Of a stretch of DNA of 64,000 nt, positions 48,541-57,716 are shown piece after piece; positions within the stretch are counted from its first letter, which is position 1; each line of letters starts with the position of its first letter. The notes beneath the pieces were generated by a model. The model had not been told where the DNA came from and ran no database searches. It saw only the letters and a program-made list of their open reading frames with translations. Made by a program: the position numbers and the translations under genes. Source of the stretch: Turneriella parva DSM 21527 (GTDB lineage Bacteria; Spirochaetota; Leptospiria; Turneriellales; Turneriellaceae); NCBI RefSeq assembly GCF_000266885.1, contig NC_018020.1, positions 682,001-746,000 of the forward strand, written 5' to 3'.

Positions 48541-51045
48541 ATGCGGCGCGGTGTCGAACTTCTCTTTGCATCGGCATTCGCGCTCGCCGCGGCTGCCTGC
48601 AACAGTGAACAAAAACAACGCCAGTATATTCCGGTAATCGACCTGACCGACGCAGAGGGTAACGTCATCGACACTCCCTGCACTAACCCGCAGTCGCCGA
48701 ACGCGTACGCGCAACCGACAGCGGCTGAGTGGCCGACGATTCGCGACGTGAAAATGGGCGCCGTTTACGATGGCACGAATATCACCTTCAGATTTTTCGC
48801 TCCTACCGCGCAGCAGGTCGAAGTTGTTCTATACGACAACGCGGCACAGAGCCTCTTCAGCCCGAATGCAGTCGTGCCGATGACGCGTGACGGTGTCGGC
48901 AATGCAGGCTTCGGCGTGTGGAGCTCAGCCGCGTTGACAGTTGCCGACGCGCGCCCGGTCTCGGTTGCAGGCGCGGGCAGGTATTATTACCGTTACCGCA
49001 TCAACTGCATGCAGAATTATGAAAACAAGACGATCGCTGACCGCGATCGCTATATCACCGACCCTTACGCGCTGGCGAGCGCCGGCTCGCACGGCCATGG
49101 CATCATCATCGACACCCAGTGGACCGTGAATAATGTCTTTAGCGGCTGGGCAAATGCCACAGACGGAGTGACCTCAGACATCGGCGGCGCCAACTGGTTT
49201 GGCACCGCCCGGCCGCCGACATCGCAATACATCGTATACGAAACGCACCTCGACGACATGAGCGGCGGTGCATCGTGCCTGCAGGCGCATGCCGGCAGCA
49301 CGTGCAAGACAAACCTGCAGAACTATTACACGGGCAATGCGGCTTTTATGACGGCAATCGGCGCAACTGGCGCCGATAATCTTTCGGGCAAATACGCGGG
49401 TTTCGAGGCGATGGCCACTCACCTGTCGTCAACGCTCGGTGCCAATGCAGTGCACCTGATGCCACTGCACGAATCTTCGAACGACAACAAAGACAACCCC
49501 GAGAGCTACAGCTGGGGCTACCTGCCCTCACTATTCTTCGCGCCAGAATCGTCTTATTCTTCATACTGCACGCGCGCCAACGCCAACGACACCTGCACGT
49601 ACGCCGACGCACGCGCGGGCTATCAGGTGCTTGAACTCAAGCGCCTGATAAAGAAGCTGCACTCTCAGGGTATTGCCGTGATTCTCGATGTGGTTTTGAA
49701 CCACACCTCGAATGCATTCAACTATCTGTACCAGGCAGACCCTTATGGCCGTTATTATTTTCGCACGAACGGGCTTAACTGGTCGAATATCGGCACGGGT
49801 AACCAGATCTTCGACGACCGCAACCAGCGGCCATTCGCATACAAGATGGTTATGGACAACATCAAATACTGGGTGAAGCATTTTCACGTCGACGGATTTC
49901 GATTCGATCTGGCCGTCGGCACCGCTGAACAAACGCTGCGCGACATACAGAACATGGTCAACGACGCCAACCAGCCGGGAGTCTGGACAACGACGACGCC
50001 ACCTTCGGCGACACAATCGAGCCTCATTATGGACAGCGAATTTGTTCGCACATCGGCTGCTGAAACCTATGCCACCGACGGCAACACCCGTGACAACTTC
50101 AACAATGTCATCAAGTTACCCAATTTCATGACGGGTGAAAACTGGCTCGGCGCGCAGCGCCACGGTTTTATGGTACAGAGCACATGGACATCACCCGATT
50201 TTGCTGCTCAGCGCACCGCCGACTACCGGGGTTTCTCGCAGTGGAACGACTACTTTCGCGAATCTCTGAAAAAGTTTATTCAAGGTAACACCGACACGCT
50301 GTACACGACGCGCAGCAAGACCGCGATGTATTTCAGCAAGAGCCGCGACGACGGCGTCTGGCAGGGCATCTCGAACCATCCGCCTGACACGCTGAACTAT
50401 ATCGAAAGCCACGACGAAGAGACCGTCGCGCGCGCGGTGCTCGATTCAAAGTCGAAATCGGCAATCGGCAGCGTGCTGCTTCTGACGGCACACGGCATAC
50501 CGATGCTGTACGAGGGGCAGGAGTTCATGCGCAACCGCCAGATTCAAGACCAAAGCAAGACAGGTAACAACCTCGACTGGCAGCTCGCGACAACAAACGC
50601 CGATATGCTTGCATTTGTCGCTACGCTCGTCAAGCTGCGCAGGTCCTGCCCGGCGCTGCGCTACGCATCTGACCCGACGAACACGTTTTCAAATTTCGAC
50701 ACGACGACACCCAACCAGACGATCTCGTTCTTCACGCGCAGCGGCACGAGCTGTTCGGGTTTCACGGGCACAGACGCAGGCTTCATCAACGCCAAATCAG
50801 AGTTTCGTATTCTCGCGAACATGACGGGTGGCGCGCAGAACTTCGTCGTTGAAACGGGTGGCGCATCTTGGCGCGCGGTCGCAGCGGCGACAGGCGGTAA
50901 CGACAACACGAACTGTTCAGACCAGGCAGCGGCGACATTGCGCTTTGCGAATGGCACCGGAACGAACCTCATCAGCGGCTGGGGACCAACGACAAATAAC
51001 TGGAGCCTGCCGTGCTACAGCGCGGTGGTGTTGGTGAAACAATGA
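48541..51045 (+). CDS. Lipoprotein GH13 alpha-glucan debranching enzyme (pullulanase-like)
   Basis: An 834-residue protein from ATG 48541. Signal MRRGVELLFASAFALAAAAC is lipoprotein-type. A CBM48-like domain (ITFRFFAPTAQQVEVVLYDN) is followed by the GH13 barrel: region I DVVLNHTS near residue 383, region II GFRFDLAVG with nucleophile Asp near 455, acid Glu in MTGENWLG near 532, region IV YIESHDEE near 622; YSWGYLPSLFFAPE matches the pullulanase YNWGYDP motif. Cleaves alpha-1,6 branches, probably at the cell surface. Overlaps the next gene by ATGA. Cys pairs (SYCTRANANDTCTY) suit an extracellular protein. Confidence 0.88.
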   Translation: MRRGVELLFASAFALAAAACNSEQKQRQYIPVIDLTDAEGNVIDTPCTNPQSPNAYAQPTAAEWPTIRDVKMGAVYDGTNITFRFFAPTAQQVEVVLYDNAAQSLFSPNAVVPMTRDGVGNAGFGVWSSAALTVADARPVSVAGAGRYYYRYRINCMQNYENKTIADRDRYITDPYALASAGSHGHGIIIDTQWTVNNVFSGWANATDGVTSDIGGANWFGTARPPTSQYIVYETHLDDMSGGASCLQAHAGSTCKTNLQNYYTGNAAFMTAIGATGADNLSGKYAGFEAMATHLSSTLGANAVHLMPLHESSNDNKDNPESYSWGYLPSLFFAPESSYSSYCTRANANDTCTYADARAGYQVLELKRLIKKLHSQGIAVILDVVLNHTSNAFNYLYQADPYGRYYFRTNGLNWSNIGTGNQIFDDRNQRPFAYKMVMDNIKYWVKHFHVDGFRFDLAVGTAEQTLRDIQNMVNDANQPGVWTTTTPPSATQSSLIMDSEFVRTSAAETYATDGNTRDNFNNVIKLPNFMTGENWLGAQRHGFMVQSTWTSPDFAAQRTADYRGFSQWNDYFRESLKKFIQGNTDTLYTTRSKTAMYFSKSRDDGVWQGISNHPPDTLNYIESHDEETVARAVLDSKSKSAIGSVLLLTAHGIPMLYEGQEFMRNRQIQDQSKTGNNLDWQLATTNADMLAFVATLVKLRRSCPALRYASDPTNTFSNFDTTTPNQTISFFTRSGTSCSGFTGTDAGFINAKSEFRILANMTGGAQNFVVETGGASWRAVAAATGGNDNTNCSDQAAATLRFANGTGTNLISGWGPTTNNWSLPCYSAVVLVKQ

Positions 51046-53648
51046 AAAAACATGATCGACAACAAACAATATGCACAGCGCTGCTGTGCATATTATTTGT
51101 TGCAAAATGCGCCGGGCCCAAGTCAGACTTCTACCGCATGTACGACGCCGAGCCGCATGCGCCGTCGTTTAATACGACGCAGATCAAGAACATGGAAGTC
51201 ATGGGCCCAAAGATCGTCGACGGCGGGGTCAGCTTCACCCTCTATTCTGAACGCGCGACACGCGTGCACCTGTTGATCTTCGAAGACCCCGAAAGCAAAT
51301 ATCCTGTGCAGGAATTTCAAATGTCGCGCTTCGGCAACGTCTGGTCGGTTTTTGTGAACGGCGTCGGCCATGGTACTTATTATGGCTACCGCGCCTGGGG
51401 GCCAAACTTCGATTATCACCCTTCATGGTACCCCGGCACGCTTTATGGTTTCAAATCAGACTTCGACAACCAGGGTAATCGCTTTAACCCCAACAAACTC
51501 TTGCTCGACCCATATGCAAAGGCCGTGCACCGCAAGCATGACTGGACAAAGGGTATGGCCGCCTCGGGCCCTTACCGCCACGAAGACACGACTGCCGCCG
51601 CGGGAAAAGGTATCGTGCTGCGTGACAACAACTACAGCTGGAGCGGCGACGAACAGTCGTACTGGTCGCGTAAACAGAGCACGGCCAATCGCCGCGCGCG
51701 TAATTCGATAATCTTCTACGAGGTACATCCTAAAGGTATTTCTGCTGCTTCATTACCGGGAATTCCCGGTCTTGCAAATGATTACCGCGCGCGGTTTCCC
51801 GGTACGTTTCGCGGCACGGGCGAACTTGCGCCTTATCTCGCAGACTTAGGCATTACAGCGGTTGAGTTTCTACCCGTGCACGAGGCCGGTGGCGACGGCG
51901 GCTACTGGAAATACTGGACGCTCAACTTTTTCGCGCCTGAGTTCACGTATGCATACCGACCTGAAAAGGGTTCGCAGGTGAATGAGTTCAGGCAGATGGT
52001 CGAACAGTTTCACAAATATAATATCGAAGTCATCATCGACGTCGTTTACAACCACACCGGCGAGGGTGGTCTGTGGCGCGAGAAGGTGCCGCTCATCGAG
52101 GGCAATGTGCCGACGAACCCGAACGACCCTTCGAACTTTTGGGGTTATGACCCGGCAGAAACCGCAACGATTCTTTCGTATCGCGGCATCGATAACTACA
52201 GCTACTATGCGCTCACTGGCCCCAACAAAGAATTTTATTACGACCACACCGGCACCGGTAACATGGTACGCACCGGCAGCCCGCCCGTGCGCCGCATGGT
52301 GATCGACAGCCTGCGCTACTGGGTCGAGCAGATGCACATCGACGGGTTTCGCTTCGACCTCAGCGAGGTGCTCGAAAAAAAAGACGGACAGGCAACCAAC
52401 AACTGGAACGGTTACAGCTACTGGAAAGAATGGGGCGCCGACAGCACCTCGGGCATTGCGGCGACGCGCAAGAACATGTCAGCCTCGATGTGGATTGTCA
52501 ACGACCCGGTTCTGCAACGCTATGACACGCGGCTCATCGCCGAGCCATGGTCGATTGGCGGCTATCGCTTCGGCGACCACCCTAAGGCCTATTGTTATGG
52601 CGCCGACGGCCAGCACTACGCGGGCTATGAAACGGGCTGTGCGAGTCAGGACACCACCTACACCACGGGTTATGCCTGGTATGAATGGTCAGATCTTTTC
52701 AAGCGCGTCTCACGCCGCATCATCAACAACGACGACTACCGCTTCAACGGCGATTCGCCGGTTGATTTCGGTGGCGCGCTCACCGGCAGCGCCGCGAAGT
52801 TCAATGAGAGTTTCGACGGTCGCCAACCATACCACAATATCAACAAGATCACCGCGCACGACGGTTTCACGATGTACGACCTGTTGAGCTATAACCAGAA
52901 ACGCAATGGCATTGGCCCGCTGAACCCACTCGGTACCGACCCGTATTCGGGCGACGACGGCAGCAACTATTCGCGCGACTGGGGATTCAACGAGAACCTG
53001 AAGCGGCAAAACTTTCGCAACCTCATCACCCTGCTCATGGTAGCGAACGGCACACCGATGCTCTTGGGTGGCGACGAATGGATGCGCACACAATTCGGTA
53101 ACAACAACGCCTACAGCACAGGTTCAGACAACCAGTACAACTGGTACCGCTGGGGTGTGTGGGTATCAGACCCCTATGCGTACCGCATGTACGACTTTAC
53201 ACGCAAGATGATACGCTTTCGCAAAGATAACCTGTGGGCGTTCGCGAAGACGACTTACCCCGGCATGAATGATCTCAGCTGGCACGACATCGGCGCATCA
53301 CCCAATAACTGCGACGCAAGCCTTGCCGGCACGGCCGCATGGGGCGGCACCGACAAGGTGATCGCGCTCTGTTACAAGAACCCGCCAACCGGCAAGACTG
53401 AAATTTACATCGCTTTCAACCTGGGTGGCACGACGACGCACAATATAAACCTGCCGACCGGCACCTGGAACGTCGTCGTCGACACACAATACTACTTTGA
53501 AGGATTTCATGCGAACCTAAGCGGTAACTACTGCGCCAATAGTTCAGACTCAACGTTTAACCCGGCGGCGCCAAAATGCAACGCGAGCACTGTGACAGGC
53601 ACATACTCGCTGCCGCCGCGCAGTGTGTTAATTTTACAGAAGCAATAA
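51042..53648 (+). CDS. Lipoprotein isoamylase/GlgX-like debranching enzyme
   Basis: An 868-residue protein from ATG 51042 (ATGA overlap). The signal QQTICTALLCILFVAKC is lipoprotein-like and its codons form a 20-bp-arm hairpin. CBM48-like start VSFTLYSERATRVHLLIFED, then GH13 regions DVVYNHTGEGG near residue 333, GFRFDLSEVLE near 433, LIAEPWS near 498 and TAHDGFTMYD near 604, the pattern of isoamylase/GlgX. Normal GlgX is cytoplasmic, so this exported lipoprotein form is unusual. Several Cys in the tail (NNCDASL, GNYCANSS, APKCNAS) fit an extracellular protein. Confidence 0.88.
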   Translation: MKKHDRQQTICTALLCILFVAKCAGPKSDFYRMYDAEPHAPSFNTTQIKNMEVMGPKIVDGGVSFTLYSERATRVHLLIFEDPESKYPVQEFQMSRFGNVWSVFVNGVGHGTYYGYRAWGPNFDYHPSWYPGTLYGFKSDFDNQGNRFNPNKLLLDPYAKAVHRKHDWTKGMAASGPYRHEDTTAAAGKGIVLRDNNYSWSGDEQSYWSRKQSTANRRARNSIIFYEVHPKGISAASLPGIPGLANDYRARFPGTFRGTGELAPYLADLGITAVEFLPVHEAGGDGGYWKYWTLNFFAPEFTYAYRPEKGSQVNEFRQMVEQFHKYNIEVIIDVVYNHTGEGGLWREKVPLIEGNVPTNPNDPSNFWGYDPAETATILSYRGIDNYSYYALTGPNKEFYYDHTGTGNMVRTGSPPVRRMVIDSLRYWVEQMHIDGFRFDLSEVLEKKDGQATNNWNGYSYWKEWGADSTSGIAATRKNMSASMWIVNDPVLQRYDTRLIAEPWSIGGYRFGDHPKAYCYGADGQHYAGYETGCASQDTTYTTGYAWYEWSDLFKRVSRRIINNDDYRFNGDSPVDFGGALTGSAAKFNESFDGRQPYHNINKITAHDGFTMYDLLSYNQKRNGIGPLNPLGTDPYSGDDGSNYSRDWGFNENLKRQNFRNLITLLMVANGTPMLLGGDEWMRTQFGNNNAYSTGSDNQYNWYRWGVWVSDPYAYRMYDFTRKMIRFRKDNLWAFAKTTYPGMNDLSWHDIGASPNNCDASLAGTAAWGGTDKVIALCYKNPPTGKTEIYIAFNLGGTTTHNINLPTGTWNVVVDTQYYFEGFHANLSGNYCANSSDSTFNPAAPKCNASTVTGTYSLPPRSVLILQKQ
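51060..51102 (+). repeat. Hairpin with 20-bp arms in the isoamylase signal-peptide codons
   Basis: Left arm 51060-51079 (CAACAAACAATATGCACAGC), loop gct, right arm 51083-51102; 19 of 20 positions pair. It encodes QQTICTALLCILFVA. Confidence 0.85.
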
Positions 53649-53661
53649 GCGAATCTCTTCG

Positions 53662-56073
53662 ATGAAATTGCAGACGGCTCAGAAACTTCTATTCATCGTC
53701 GCCGCCATACCCACCTTCTGGCTGTGGGCACAGGGCAACGCTGACAAGATCAGACTCAATCGCCCGGCTGCGCCCGCAAGTTTCAACGCGGCGAAAGAAG
53801 AGTCCACCGAAGCAGCGGCTAAGGCAGATGCGGCCGCGGCGACCGCTGTCAAGACAGAAGACGCTACCGACCTTGAAGAAAAGAAGAGCGGCTTTAAAAT
53901 TCCGAAGCCGTTTTTCTTTAACATGTACTTTCGCGCCAGCGCGCAAGATGACTTTGGTTATAACTCCCCCACACTCGGCTGGTCGCCGTTTTATGGCCGA
54001 CTCATGAACGAGACACCGTGGCTCATGGCCGACTTTGGCTACCATGTCGTGCGACCCGAAACACCGGGAGCGCCGCGCGCGACGCTCTTCATGCGAATCG
54101 AAGGCGGCAGCTTTCGCGGTTATGATAAAGGCCAGGGTTCGCTCGGCAATTTTAACATCAACCACATCTGGGTTGAAACGGAGAATGTGCTCGCGAAAAC
54201 TCTCGTGACGCAGACGGGCAACCTGTGGTACAACATGGGCTACATCGGTATCTTCGACAATTTTACCTCGCAGGTTTTCTATGACACGATCGGCTTTCGC
54301 GCGGGCCAACGCACCAAGTGGTTTGAATATTTCGCCGGCGTCGGCGATTCGGGCTGGTCGATCTACCGCAACCGCAGCTACGACGGCTGGCAAGGCCACC
54401 AGTACGCAGTGATACCGACAGTGGGCGGTCTCGTGAAACTGAATCTTTACGAGATGCAGGCGCTGAAGAGTTTCAGCAACAAGTTTATGCCCAAGTGGCA
54501 ACTCGGCACCACCTTTCAGATGATGTGGGAGAGAGAAAGCGAGACGAACCGCGGCGCCCCCAACCAAACGCCGTCTGTCGCCTATGCCGATGTGATGCGC
54601 GGTGAAGCGTTCAAAAAGTTTATGCTCGAGAATCCCGGCAATTCAGACTTTTTTCCCTGGGCGCAGTCGACCGGTGCAAACTACTGGCGCGGCACGCTGT
54701 GGACTGGTTTTGGCGGCCCCGAGTTTGGCCCGCTCAAAATTTATTGGAACGATCTCAGCGTTCGCTTTGAGAAAAAAGCGCCGCAGATCGCGGTACGCGA
54801 AACGTACGACAACGAAAGCAAAGACATTTATATATCCTCATTTACCGATGAACGCTACGAGTTCACACTCTATGACGAAATTCAGATTCGCCTGCTGCCG
54901 AATCACTTCGACCTGAACGCGGGTTTTGCGTTCGGCAAAAGCTGGGATAACGACAACCGCATTCGTCCCGACGACCACAACAGCACGCGCTATTCGGTTG
55001 TCGTTCGCCCGATGTGGTACATCACCGAACACCTGCACTACCTGCTTGAGCTCGTCTATTCGCGCGAAAAATCGACCATCGGTAACCGCTACCGCGAACA
55101 CTTCAACTCGATCAAGTCGAACACCGGCGGCATACCCGACGTCGATGGTCTCGAATGGGGCGACACCGACACAAAACACACATACCAGATCAAAACCGGT
55201 TTCACGATTAACCCTGCAGGGCGCGGCATCTATTCGCGCCCGGTGATTCGCCTGCTCTATGGCGTGCAGCATTCAAACGTTCAGGGTGCGTTCGGCAACA
55301 GTTTTGAAGAGAGCCTTAACCGCCGCAACCAGTTCAACCTCAACCGCGACATTCACTGGCACCACATGGTGCGCGTCGAATTCGAACACTGGTTCTCAGT
55401 CAGCGGATGGGAAGAAGGCTACATGCCCCCCATGGCGCAGCAGACCGAACGCCTGTCGCAGGTTCATAAAGGTGAGGATATCGACCCTTCTAAACCAAAG
55501 CGCTACGACATCTTCACGACTCTGTGGGGCGGTTGGGCGCTGCAGGTGGGGCCAATGACCACGGGGCTTGCCGACAGGTACGTGAACGACGCCGATGGCT
55601 GCCTCGGCCTCACGAGCCGGCAGTGCGTGATCAACTATTCTACCGGTGGGGTCAGCGGTGGCGGCCACGTGACAGCGCGTTCGGGTGATATTGCGTATAC
55701 CGGCGGCATGTGGTTCTTACCGGTCTACCAGTTCACAGTCGACCGCACGACCGGTAACACCGAAAGCAGCCTCAACTTCTTTGCTGTGACCGCCGGCGTG
55801 CGCTATTACCTGCCGTTCGTGCCCGAGTCTCTGAAGGGCATTTTTGTCGGCGGCGAGCTCGGCTATGGCATTCCGTTGCTGCAATACAGCGTGCGCGGCA
55901 GCCCGAAATCGGTCGATCTGGGTACATACGTGATTGTCACGGGTAACCTCGGCTACCAGTACAGACTCTCGGAGAAAATCAGCTTCGAAGCCGCAGCACG
56001 GTTTGTTTTTATGCCGACGTCGCCGGTGAGCCTCGCGATTATACCCACAGTCGGCGCCAGCTACCATCTATGA
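53662..56073 (+). CDS. Large outer-membrane beta-barrel protein, candidate glucan porin
   Basis: An 803-residue protein. Signal MKLQTAQKLLFIVAAIPTFWLWAQG, then an Ala/Glu-rich helical stretch (residues 45-75, reminiscent of the N-terminal coiled coil of some sugar porins), then a long barrel region with strands such as FFFNMYFRASAQDDFGYN, HIWVETENVLAKTLVTQTGNLWYNMGY, HYLLELVYSREKS and the final ISFEAAARFVFMPTSPVSLAIIPTVGASYHL. No clear family is recognised; LamB-like passage of maltodextrins is inferred from place. Its stop overlaps glgA by ATGA, and it follows the two lipoprotein amylases by 13 bp. Confidence 0.65.
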   Translation: MKLQTAQKLLFIVAAIPTFWLWAQGNADKIRLNRPAAPASFNAAKEESTEAAAKADAAAATAVKTEDATDLEEKKSGFKIPKPFFFNMYFRASAQDDFGYNSPTLGWSPFYGRLMNETPWLMADFGYHVVRPETPGAPRATLFMRIEGGSFRGYDKGQGSLGNFNINHIWVETENVLAKTLVTQTGNLWYNMGYIGIFDNFTSQVFYDTIGFRAGQRTKWFEYFAGVGDSGWSIYRNRSYDGWQGHQYAVIPTVGGLVKLNLYEMQALKSFSNKFMPKWQLGTTFQMMWERESETNRGAPNQTPSVAYADVMRGEAFKKFMLENPGNSDFFPWAQSTGANYWRGTLWTGFGGPEFGPLKIYWNDLSVRFEKKAPQIAVRETYDNESKDIYISSFTDERYEFTLYDEIQIRLLPNHFDLNAGFAFGKSWDNDNRIRPDDHNSTRYSVVVRPMWYITEHLHYLLELVYSREKSTIGNRYREHFNSIKSNTGGIPDVDGLEWGDTDTKHTYQIKTGFTINPAGRGIYSRPVIRLLYGVQHSNVQGAFGNSFEESLNRRNQFNLNRDIHWHHMVRVEFEHWFSVSGWEEGYMPPMAQQTERLSQVHKGEDIDPSKPKRYDIFTTLWGGWALQVGPMTTGLADRYVNDADGCLGLTSRQCVINYSTGGVSGGGHVTARSGDIAYTGGMWFLPVYQFTVDRTTGNTESSLNFFAVTAGVRYYLPFVPESLKGIFVGGELGYGIPLLQYSVRGSPKSVDLGTYVIVTGNLGYQYRLSEKISFEAAARFVFMPTSPVSLAIIPTVGASYHL

Positions 56074-57716
56074 ACATCATTGAAATCAGCAGCGAATGTT
56101 CGGGCCTTGCACAGCGCGGCGGCCTCGGCAGCGTCATCTGGGGAATCAGCGATGCGTTTCGCAAGGGCGGCCATCGCGTGACGATCATTTTGCCTTATTA
56201 CGCCGAGATTCACCACGAGGTACATCTCTATACGACACTCTCGTGTTCGTATGGCGGTGAAGAACTGTCGGTATCGGTGTTTGAAACGCTGCATTTCGGC
56301 ATTCGTGTTCTTCTGGTACACAGCGACCGATTCTTTCGCGGCGAATATTCTGATGTGTACATCGACAGCGGCCGTTTGCGGCGCGGTTATTTCGAAGACG
56401 ACGCGAAACGCTTTGCCTTTTTCTCGCTCGCGGCGTGCAAACTTTTGCAGCATCTGCAGAAGAAAGAACGTATCGACGTGATACACTGCCACGACTGGCA
56501 CACGGGCCTCGTGCCATTACTCATCAAGGTACACCCGGGGCTGCAAAACCTGCAAGATATCTATCGTCTTTTTACTGTGCATAACCTCGAGTACCAGGGC
56601 ACGAGGCCATTCGCCAAATTTAGTGTGCGCAACGATGGCATCCATGCCAGCGCGCACCCCGGTTCATCCGTGAACCATGGCAATCTCCAGGGGTTTCTCG
56701 ACTGGTACCCCGATCTGGCCGGCATCGAGATGGAACTCTTCGCCCCTTACCTCGACCGCCATGCCGACATCGCCTGTATCAACCCGATGCGCGCAGCGCT
56801 GCATTCAGCAGACCGCGTTTCGACCGTATCACCCACTTACGCCGAAGAGATTTGCCGACCCGATTCGCACGAGACTGATTTTCTGGGCGGCCGTGGCCTC
56901 GAAGACGATTTCAGCGAGCTCGCGAGGCTGGGGCGCCTGAGTGGTATCGCGAACGGAATTGATATTGATTTCTATGACCCAAGGGCTCTACCGCTGCCAT
57001 ACACTCCTGAGAATCATGAAGAGGGTTGCAGAGCAAATCGGGCCGCTCTCTTCGATGAAATGCCCGCCATAATCGACGCGATGCTCGAAACCGAAGCTCT
57101 GATCAGCGGCACAGAGATGGCTCTGCGGCAAAAGTTGCAGGCTCTGAACCGCGATGCATTTATCGAACGGCCGCTGCTCGTCGCTGTCACGCGGCTCACA
57201 GGCCAGAAAATTCAACAGTTTCTCGAGTCGGCCTCAGGCAACCAGCTATTGCAGCACTTTGCCAACGAAAAATTACACCTGGTGTTTCTCGGTAAAGGCG
57301 ATCTGCTGCCGCGCCTCGTTGAAGAAACGAGCGCCGCGCCGAACATTCTGCTCTTCGGCGGTTTCGATGACAACCTCGAGAAGCGGCTTTTCGCATCTGC
57401 CGACTTTATGCTGATGCCCTCTGAATTTGAACCCTGCGGCACCAGCCAAATGAAGGCCATGCGCTATGGCTGCCTGCCGATCGCCGCCGCAGTGGGAGGT
57501 CTCAAAGACACGATTCGGCACGGCTACAATGGCTTCTTGTACACGGGCCATGACCGCAAAAGCAAAGCCGAGGCGTTTCTGAGTGAAATCCACGCTGCGC
57601 TTAAAATGATCACCAACGATAGAAAGACTTTCTTGCAGCTACAGCAAAATGCCATGCTCACCGACTTTTCGTGGACAGAGGCCGCAGCGGCCTACCTCGC
57701 ACTGATGCAACCGTGA
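56070..57716 (+). CDS. glgA: Glycogen synthase (GT5)
   Basis: A 548-residue glycosyltransferase that elongates alpha-1,4-glucan from ADP-glucose (or UDP-glucose). GT5 features: N-terminal IIEISSECSGLAQRGGLGSVIWG, CHDWHTGLVPLLIK, VHNLEYQG, LVAVTRLTGQKIQQFLE and the C-terminal EFEPCGTSQMKAMRYGCLPIAAAVGGLKDT. The usual KxGGL Lys that binds the nucleotide sugar (Lys-15 in E. coli GlgA) is here Gln (QRGGL). Overlaps the porin gene and GlgX gene by 4 bp on both sides. No glgB or glgC in this window. Confidence 0.92.
   Translation: MNIIEISSECSGLAQRGGLGSVIWGISDAFRKGGHRVTIILPYYAEIHHEVHLYTTLSCSYGGEELSVSVFETLHFGIRVLLVHSDRFFRGEYSDVYIDSGRLRRGYFEDDAKRFAFFSLAACKLLQHLQKKERIDVIHCHDWHTGLVPLLIKVHPGLQNLQDIYRLFTVHNLEYQGTRPFAKFSVRNDGIHASAHPGSSVNHGNLQGFLDWYPDLAGIEMELFAPYLDRHADIACINPMRAALHSADRVSTVSPTYAEEICRPDSHETDFLGGRGLEDDFSELARLGRLSGIANGIDIDFYDPRALPLPYTPENHEEGCRANRAALFDEMPAIIDAMLETEALISGTEMALRQKLQALNRDAFIERPLLVAVTRLTGQKIQQFLESASGNQLLQHFANEKLHLVFLGKGDLLPRLVEETSAAPNILLFGGFDDNLEKRLFASADFMLMPSEFEPCGTSQMKAMRYGCLPIAAAVGGLKDTIRHGYNGFLYTGHDRKSKAEAFLSEIHAALKMITNDRKTFLQLQQNAMLTDFSWTEAAAAYLALMQP

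Noticed and set aside
53689-54567. Minus-strand frame of 292 codons
   Set aside because: Antisense to the large barrel gene; no motif and composition typical of a shadow frame.
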